A stretch of DNA of 21,598 nt. Source: RSA11 sp036564135 (GTDB taxonomy: Bacteria > Actinomycetota > Thermoleophilia > Solirubrobacterales > 70-9). The DNA lies in the NCBI GenBank assembly GCA_036564135.1, contig DATCLC010000067.1, positions 1 to 21,598 of the forward strand, in the 5' to 3' direction. Position 1 is the first letter of the stretch, and each line of letters begins with the position of its first letter. Position numbers and translations under genes: made by a program. The notes beneath the pieces were generated by a model, which was given only the letters and a program-made list of their open reading frames with translations, was not told the origin of the DNA and ran no database searches. This document shows, in pieces, positions 15,492 to 21,598 of this stretch.

Positions 15492-16404
15492 CCCGCCACT
15501 CATCGGGGAGCACCCAAGCCTCGCGGGGGAGACTCGCGGGATCGAAACGGGCGAGGAGCTCAACGGGGGTCGGCTCCTCGCCCGGCTCCGCGAGCCCGAG
15601 CGAGCGCGCGAGCCGGGCGGCCACCTGCGCCGGTGAGAGGCCCTTGGCGGCGAGGTCGCGCAGCGTGACCGCGCCGTGGCGCTTGGCGAGGCGCTGGCCG
15701 TCGGGGCCAATCACGAGCGGCACGTGCGCCCACGTCGGGCGCTCGTAGCCGAGCAGGTCGTAGAGAAGCGCCTGTCGCGGCGTGGAGGAGAGCAGATCGT
15801 CGCCGCGCACGATCTCGCCGATGCCCTGCGCGGCGTCGTCGACGACGACCGCGAGGTTGTAGGCGAAGGCGCCGTCGCGGCGCACGAGGACGATGTCGTC
15901 CACCGTGCGGGTTACCTCGCCGTGGAGCCGGTCCGAGGCGGTGACCACGGCGCCCTCGGCGCGCAGCCGCAGCGCGTGCTGCTCACCCGCCTCGACCCGC
16001 CGGCGCGCTTCGCTAGGCGCAAGGCGCGCGCAGGTGCCGGGGTAGACGAGCTCGGCGTCCTCGCCGTGCTGGGCAGAGGCTGCCTCGCGGATCTCGCGGC
16101 GCGAGCAGAAGCAGGGGTAGGTGAGCCCGTCGCGCTCGAGCCGCTCGAGCGCCTCGGCGTAGAGCTGCTTGCGCTCCGACTGGCGGACGGGCGGCTCGTC
16201 CCAGTCGAGCCCGATCGCGCGCAGGTCTTCGAGCTGCTGGGTGACGTAGCGCTCTCGCACGCGGCCCTCGTCGAGGTCCTCGACGCGCACCAGAAAGCGC
16301 GCGCCCTGGGAGCGCGCGAACAACCAGGCGAGCAGCGCGGTGCGCAGGTTCCCGAGGTGGAGCTCGCCCGTGGGCGAGGGCGCGAAGCGGCCGTCGGCGT
16401 TCAT
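15478..16404 (-). CDS. gluQ: Glutamyl-Q tRNA(Asp) synthetase
   Basis: 308 aa, a truncated relative of GluRS lacking the anticodon-binding domain. It attaches glutamate to queuosine in tRNA(Asp). It has RFAPSPTGELHLGN (6-19) with the HIGH-like motif, a Zn site with Cys98, Cys100 and Cys125 (PCFCS...YPGTC), the KMSKS-like RLAKRH (238-243), and GDDLLSSTPRQ (201-211). The length is as expected for GluQRS and far short of full GluRS. Its ATG overlaps the azlD stop (ATGA, 16401-16404), so it is co-transcribed with azlCD. Its 3' end overlaps patD by 14 bases on the opposite strand, with no visible terminator. Confidence 0.93.
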   Translation of the reverse strand: MNADGRFAPSPTGELHLGNLRTALLAWLFARSQGARFLVRVEDLDEGRVRERYVTQQLEDLRAIGLDWDEPPVRQSERKQLYAEALERLERDGLTYPCFCSRREIREAASAQHGEDAELVYPGTCARLAPSEARRRVEAGEQHALRLRAEGAVVTASDRLHGEVTRTVDDIVLVRRDGAFAYNLAVVVDDAAQGIGEIVRGDDLLSSTPRQALLYDLLGYERPTWAHVPLVIGPDGQRLAKRHGAVTLRDLAAKGLSPAQVAARLARSLGLAEPGEEPTPVELLARFDPASLPREAWVLPDEWRATRC

Positions 16405-16712
16405 AGCGCGCGCACCAGGGCAGCGACGACCGACCCGACGACGACGGCGCCGAGCAGCGCCGTGCGGCGGACGACGAGCAGCGCGCCGGCGGCGGCCACG
16501 CCGGCGGCGCGCGCGTCGACGACGATCTCCCCATCCGCGCTTGTGAACGTCTGCACCACGACGAGCGCGGCGAGCAGCGCGGGCGCCATCAGCGCGATGG
16601 TTCGCATGGCGGGCGCGGGGAGCGGGCGGCCCCCGATCAGCACCGGGCCGGACGCCTTGATCGCGACCGTGATCACGATCAGCGCGAGGATGGTGGTCCA
16701 GGTGTCGCTCAC
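16401..16712 (-). CDS. azlD: AzlD-family small membrane subunit of a branched-chain amino acid exporter
   Basis: 103 aa with about four hydrophobic spans (roughly 5-25, 38-58, 65-82, 84-102). The N-terminus WTTILALIVITVAIKASGPVL is typical of AzlD. With AzlC it forms a two-component exporter for branched-chain or related amino acids. The GTG at 16712 is chosen because it overlaps the azlC stop (GTGA, 16709-16712); a longer frame from 16757 would lie inside azlC. The stop overlaps the gluQ start. Confidence 0.87.
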   Translation of the reverse strand: MSDTWTTILALIVITVAIKASGPVLIGGRPLPAPAMRTIALMAPALLAALVVVQTFTSADGEIVVDARAAGVAAAGALLVVRRTALLGAVVVGSVVAALVRAL

Positions 16713-17428
16713 GCGTGGCCCCCTTCGGTTTCCGACGGGTCCCAGCGTTTCGCCCACGTGGTGAGGCCGAGCAGGGCCGCGAGGCAGGCGGCGATGATGG
16801 GCACGCCCGGGGGCGCGACCGGGGTCAGGGCGAGGGCGATCGCCACCGCCGCGACCACGGCAGCCACCGCGAGCGGCCCGCGCCGCACCTCCCCGAAGAG
16901 CAGCGCGAGGAAGAAGGCGGGGAAGGCGGCGTCGAGCCCGAGGGCGTCAGGGTCGCCGATCAGCTCGCCGGCGAAGACGCCGACCGCGGTGCCCACGACC
17001 CAGGCGACGTAGGTGGGGAGGGTCGCGGCCATCATGAAGTCCGTGTCGAAGCGGCCGCCGCCGCGGTTCGCGAGAGCCCAGGTCGCGTCGACCATCGTCT
17101 GGCCGACCAGCGCTCGGCGCAGCGCGCTGCCCTCGAGCGAGGGGGCGAGCGCGATCCCCATGGGTCCGAAGCGGGCGTTCATCAGCATGCCGGCCGCGAT
17201 CGCGGCCCACGCGCCGCCGCCGGCCGCGAGCACGGCGAGTGCTGCGAACTGCGCGGAGCCGGCGAACACGAGCGCCGACATCACGATTGGCGCGACCGTG
17301 CCCATCACCGGGCGCGCGAGCACGCCGAAGGAGATGCCGATCAAGCCGGTAGCGACCGCGATCGGGATGCCGGCCTCGAAGCCGGTTCGCAGGGAGTCTC
17401 GAACTTGAACGTCGGCGGCGGCGGGCAT
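16709..17428 (-). CDS. azlC: AzlC-family amino acid exporter, large subunit
   Basis: 239-aa polytopic membrane protein. Family marks are the N-terminal GFEAGIPIAVATGLIGISFGVLA, FAGSAQFAA (55-63), LMNARFGPMG (82-91) and the FDTDF segment. It works with AzlD in amino acid export (azaleucine/branched-chain type). ATG at 17428 lies 9 bases after TAGCTT (17443-17438), suggesting a near-leaderless mRNA with its own start just past the hairpin at 17448-17489. It is the first gene of azlC-azlD-gluQ. The exported substrate is not determined by sequence. Confidence 0.92.
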   Translation of the reverse strand: MPAAADVQVRDSLRTGFEAGIPIAVATGLIGISFGVLARPVMGTVAPIVMSALVFAGSAQFAALAVLAAGGGAWAAIAAGMLMNARFGPMGIALAPSLEGSALRRALVGQTMVDATWALANRGGGRFDTDFMMAATLPTYVAWVVGTAVGVFAGELIGDPDALGLDAAFPAFFLALLFGEVRRGPLAVAAVVAAVAIALALTPVAPPGVPIIAACLAALLGLTTWAKRWDPSETEGGHA

Positions 17429-17447
17429 CGACGCAGGAAGCTAGCCA

Positions 17448-17489
17448 AACGAGAAGGGCGCGCCCGGCAGTGGGGCGCGCCCTTTCGTT
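17448..17489 (-). terminator. Strong GC-rich hairpin terminator after the NlpC/P60-like gene
   Basis: A perfect 12-bp stem (17454-17465 with 17473-17484) and a 7-base loop, extended by AACG/CGTT at the base. On the minus strand the stem is followed by TTCTCGTTT. It lies 26 bases past the stop of the gene at 17515 and just ahead of the azlC -10, so it insulates the two units. The stem contains GGCGCGCC twice. Confidence 0.75.
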
Positions 17490-17514
17490 ACGGACGGTTT
17501 GCTCTGCGTGTGGT

Positions 17515-18102
17515 CTAGAAGCGGCCCTTGTGCCGCGCGCTGCGGCGGGGGACGTTCGCAAAGCCCTTCTTGATGTTCTTGCTCCAGCCCGGGCCGGACT
17601 CACCGTCGTCGGGCTGCGAGGTGTCGAAGCGCAGGCCCGCGATCACCACGAAGGCGTGATCGCCGTCCGCGTAGACCGTGATCCACTTGCCCTTGCCCTT
17701 CTTGCCCCAGCTGCGGAAGCTCCCCGAGGGCACTGGGCTCTTGAGCAGCTTGGCGCCGTGCTTGCCGAGCACGTAGCTGACCGCGCCCGAGCAGTCGTAG
17801 CCGCGGTCGTTCCAGCGCCGGTGGCCGCCGCCGTAGACGTAGGGCTTGTCGTCGATCCGGTTGGCGGCGCGGATCGCGCGCTTCACGCGCTGCGGGGCGT
17901 TGGCAGGCGGGACGGCCTTGCCGTTCTTCTTGAGCTTCGCCTTGCTGCCCGGGACGGTGTTCCCGCCGCTTTCACCACCCGCGCTGATTCCGCCACTAGC
18001 CGCGATGGCGGTGCCGCCGCTCATCGCCATGACGACCGCGCCGGTAATGAAGGCGAGCGCCAGCGTTCTGCGCGGCCGCTTGCGGTTGTGTTCGGAGTTC
18101 AC
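17515..18102 (-). CDS. Secreted NlpC/P60-like cysteine peptidase (cell-wall hydrolase candidate)
   Basis: 195 aa. A basic N-terminus, a hydrophobic stretch (about 13-30) and TAIAA-S form a signal peptide. A Gly/Ser linker and a Lys-rich segment follow. The domain begins near residue 70: YVYGGGHRRW (88-97), then the nucleophile motif YDCSGAVSYVL with Cys104, and the His motif DHAFVVIAGLRFD with His149. This matches the NlpC/P60 papain-like layout, although the usual GDLVFF segment is replaced by KGKWITVYADG. The family cuts peptidoglycan cross-links. GTG at 18102 has AAGGAG at good distance. The gene follows a c-di-AMP riboswitch, which commonly controls wall hydrolases in actinobacteria, supporting the call. 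The very basic C-terminal tail is notable. Confidence 0.83.
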   Translation of the reverse strand: MNSEHNRKRPRRTLALAFITGAVVMAMSGGTAIAASGGISAGGESGGNTVPGSKAKLKKNGKAVPPANAPQRVKRAIRAANRIDDKPYVYGGGHRRWNDRGYDCSGAVSYVLGKHGAKLLKSPVPSGSFRSWGKKGKGKWITVYADGDHAFVVIAGLRFDTSQPDDGESGPGWSKNIKKGFANVPRRSARHKGRF

Positions 18103-18122
18103 TAACCAGTCTCCTTGTGATT

Positions 18123-18252
18123 GCGCCTACGGGGTTAGCTGACGGGCTGGCACGCAAAGGAGTCGCGCCCTCGCTTCCCAGCGAAGCGAGTTAGCCCCAA
18201 TGAACGGTTCCCCCGCTCCCCGCCCTGCCGCGGGGACTCGGCTTACCGGTTT
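18123..18252 (-). promoter_or_regulatory. Cyclic di-AMP riboswitch (ydaO-yuaA class)
   Basis: The minus-strand leader shows the conserved blocks of this class in order: GGTAAGCCGAGTCC, a GC-rich stem, GGGGGAACCG, TTGGGGCTAACTCG, a hairpin of GCGA/TCGC type, and the 3' block CCCGTCAGCTAACCCC with GTAGGCGC. The distance from promoter to start codon leaves room for the full aptamer, and the ribosome site (AAGGAG, 18116-18111) lies just after it. In actinobacteria, c-di-AMP binding usually turns off wall hydrolase genes. Boundaries are approximate. Confidence 0.87.
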
Positions 18253-18265
18253 TCAGGACGCGCAG

Positions 18266-18294
18266 AGGCTAGCGGATCGGTGAGCGGATTGCAA
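18266..18294 (-). promoter_or_regulatory. Predicted promoter of the riboswitch-NlpC/P60 unit
   Basis: Minus strand TTGCAA (18294-18289), 17-base spacer, TAGCCT (18271-18266). The start of transcription would fall near 18258, immediately before the aptamer. The same hexamer TAGCCT and spacing occur at the potA promoter. Confidence 0.68.
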
Positions 18295-18340
18295 AGAACT
18301 GCTCACAATCGCTTGAAAATGGCTTAGGCGAGCGGTTCGC

Positions 18341-18625
18341 TCAGGCCGGGTTCTGCCGCGCCCACTCGACTATCCGTTCGGATCCCGAGATCACGTCCCC
18401 GTCGTCGGTGACGAGCACGGGGACCGAGCGCTGTCCGGAGATCCGCTCGACCTCGCGTCGCCCCTCGGTCATCACGTGCAGCATCTTGGGGCCCACGCCG
18501 AGGCCGCGCACCTTGACGACCTCGGGATCGTGCCCGGCTTCGCGCAGCGCGTTGTAGGCGTTCGCGCAGGGATGCCCCCCAGGCCGGGGCGTTTGCATCG
18601 TCGTCCAGCACACGTAGAGCTTCAT
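18341..18625 (-). CDS. Small thioredoxin-fold protein, glutaredoxin/GST N-terminal-like
   Basis: 94 aa. The pattern MKLYVC...HPCANAYNALREAGHDPEVVKV (beta-alpha-beta), the cis-Pro segment SVPVLVTDDG (67-76) and SGSERIVEWA (80-89) match the glutaredoxin/GST N-terminal fold. Cysteines are at 6 and 20, not in a CxxC pair, so ordinary dithiol glutaredoxin chemistry is not evident. ATG at 18625 is preferred: TAGGTT (18638-18633) lies 7 bases upstream, giving a leaderless mRNA, and the longer frame to 18706 adds a non-conserved Arg-rich stretch. It stands alone between the riboswitch unit and the short-chain dehydrogenase gene. Function unknown beyond the fold. Confidence 0.75.
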   Translation of the reverse strand: MKLYVCWTTMQTPRPGGHPCANAYNALREAGHDPEVVKVRGLGVGPKMLHVMTEGRREVERISGQRSVPVLVTDDGDVISGSERIVEWARQNPA

Positions 18626-18639
18626 GCGCGCGAACCTAA

Positions 18640-18661
18640 CCCGCCGGGCGGCCCCGGCGGG
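18640..18661 (-). terminator. GC hairpin downstream of the short-chain dehydrogenase gene
   Basis: CCCGCCGGG (18640-18648) and CCCGGCGGG (18653-18661) form a 9-bp stem with a 4-base loop, starting 5 bases after the dehydrogenase stop. It lacks a T-tract and overlaps the zone just upstream of the next gene's -10, so termination is plausible but not certain. Confidence 0.5.
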
Positions 18662-18665
18662 GCGC

Positions 18666-19466
18666 TTACCGCTTGTCGGTCTGGTTGGCCGCGACCGCGT
18701 CGGCAACCCGCACGGCGCCGGTCGCGCGCGCCAGGCGGCCGGCGAGCTCGGGCCAGCGCGCGGCGAAGCGGGCGGCGGCTCGTTGGCGGAGCGGCGCGAC
18801 GGCGATCTCGGCGCGGTCGCGCTCGATCGCGGCGACCACGGCGTCGGCGACCTGGCGCGGGGTGCCGGTGCCGCCGATCGCGGGCGCCTTGACGCCCGAG
18901 TCGGCGAACATCCCCGCCTCGCGGATCAGGCCGGGGAGCACGACGGACGCGCTGAGCGGCGTGTCGCGGAGGTCCTCGCGCAGGCCCAAGGCGAACCCGC
19001 GCAGACCGAACTTCGTGCCCGAGTACAGGGACGCGCGCGCGGTGGCGGCGATGCCGTTGAGCGAGGAAACGTAGACGAAGTGCCCGCGCCCACGCGCGCG
19101 CATCGGCTCAAGCAGCGCGTGGGTCATGAGGATCGGCGCCTCGAGGTTCACCCGCAGCGCCCGCTCGATGCGGACCCGGTCCATGTCCTCGAGCCGACCC
19201 GACGCGGGCAGCCCGGCGTTGGCGACCAGCACGTCGATCTCGCCCGCGTCCGCCACCAGGCGCAGCGCCGCGTCGGGCTCCGCGAGGTCGCTCACCAGGG
19301 CGCGGTGTCCCTCACCGGGCAGCTCGGCGGCGAGCGCCTCGAGCTCGGGCCCCTTGCGCGAGCTCAGCACGAGCCGCGCGCCGCGCTCGGCCAGGCCCGC
19401 GGCGATCGCACGACCCAGCCCCCCGGTGGCGCCCGTGAGCAGGACGGTGGCTCCAGCCAGCTCCAT
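18666..19466 (-). CDS. Short-chain dehydrogenase/reductase
   Basis: 266-aa classical SDR, NAD(P)-dependent. The cofactor motif is TGATGGLG (11-18), with Asp60 contacting the adenine, NAG (83-85), catalytic Ser135 in VYVSSLNG, and Tyr148/Lys152 in YSGTK. The Arg37/Lys38 pair after the second strand suggests NADP preference. ATG at 19466 begins exactly at the conserved first strand, with TACGTT (19481-19476) 9 bases upstream; the longer frame to 19529 adds unrelated residues. The substrate cannot be named. It is divergent from aconitase and has no functional link I can see to its neighbours. Confidence 0.9.
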   Translation of the reverse strand: MELAGATVLLTGATGGLGRAIAAGLAERGARLVLSSRKGPELEALAAELPGEGHRALVSDLAEPDAALRLVADAGEIDVLVANAGLPASGRLEDMDRVRIERALRVNLEAPILMTHALLEPMRARGRGHFVYVSSLNGIAATARASLYSGTKFGLRGFALGLREDLRDTPLSASVVLPGLIREAGMFADSGVKAPAIGGTGTPRQVADAVVAAIERDRAEIAVAPLRQRAAARFAARWPELAGRLARATGAVRVADAVAANQTDKR

Positions 19467-19600
19467 CGCAGCGGGAACGTACCAGCGGGCCGGGGCGTGG
19501 GTGGGCGCTCGGACGGTTTGCGGTGGCACGCGTCGGCGATCGGGGCGCCCGCGAATCCGTGATTTTCACGCCGTTTCCGCACATCGGTCCCGGTTAGCGG

Positions 19601-19606
19601 AATACT
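19601..19606 (+). promoter_or_regulatory. -10-like hexamer of the aconitase gene
   Basis: AATACT lies 6 bases before the ATG at 19613, which would give a leaderless aconitase mRNA. I see no good -35 at 17 bases. The 146-base gap between the divergent start codons (19467-19612) holds nothing else I can support. Confidence 0.4.
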
Positions 19607-19612
19607 GGGGCT

Positions 19613-21598
<1,986 letters not shown>

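Noticed and set aside
12037..15710. Two long overlapping minus-strand frames opposite pucR, ald and patD
   Set aside because: They lie opposite well-supported enzymes, cross gene boundaries and show no motifs.

Overview
This is a GC-rich chromosomal stretch with tightly packed operons: six gene pairs share a 4-base ATGA or GTGA stop/start overlap. Several genes have a -10-like hexamer only 6 to 9 bases before the start codon, as in leaderless mRNAs. A SigB/SigF-type sigma factor with a STAS/anti-sigma pair, a c-di-AMP riboswitch ahead of an NlpC/P60-like wall enzyme, and a large AcnA-type aconitase with an acidic insert all point to an actinobacterium. I suspect Thermoleophilia (Solirubrobacterales-like), but this is inference from gene content only. 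No rRNA, tRNA, CRISPR array, insertion sequence or phage gene was seen.

Layout. 1-2956 (minus): a two-gene operon of a general aldehyde dehydrogenase followed by a CoA-acylating (methyl)malonate-semialdehyde dehydrogenase, whose 3' end lies outside the window. 3179-4395 (plus): STAS anti-sigma antagonist and HATPase anti-sigma factor. 4453-5238 (minus): the sigma factor, convergent with that pair; a perfect 20-bp inverted repeat spans both stop codons. 5320-9532 (minus): a polyamine ABC importer in the order potA-potD-potB-potC. 9783-15491 (plus), divergent from it: class III aminotransferase, PucR-family regulator, alanine dehydrogenase and gamma-aminobutyraldehyde dehydrogenase. 15478-17428 (minus): azlC-azlD-gluQ. 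17515-18294 (minus): promoter, c-di-AMP riboswitch and NlpC/P60-like gene, closed by a strong hairpin. 18341-19466 (minus): a small thioredoxin-fold protein and a short-chain dehydrogenase. 19613-21598 (plus): aconitase, cut by the window edge.

The central 10 kb reads as one putrescine-use module. The importer brings in the polyamine. The aminotransferase moves its amino group to pyruvate, giving 4-aminobutanal and alanine. Alanine dehydrogenase regenerates pyruvate and releases ammonium and NADH. The PatD-like dehydrogenase oxidises 4-aminobutanal to GABA. The divergent promoter region holds clustered TTGTAC/GTACAA boxes, which are candidate operators for the PucR regulator. A similar TTGTACG sequence is the -35 region of the aldehyde dehydrogenase/mmsA operon at the left edge, so that operon may belong to the same regulon.

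The most interesting non-standard signals are the 20-bp inverted repeat joining the convergent sigma and anti-sigma genes, the degenerate second HATPase-like half of the anti-sigma factor, the TTGTAC box cluster, a 7-base tandem repeat just inside the mmsA start, and the c-di-AMP riboswitch.
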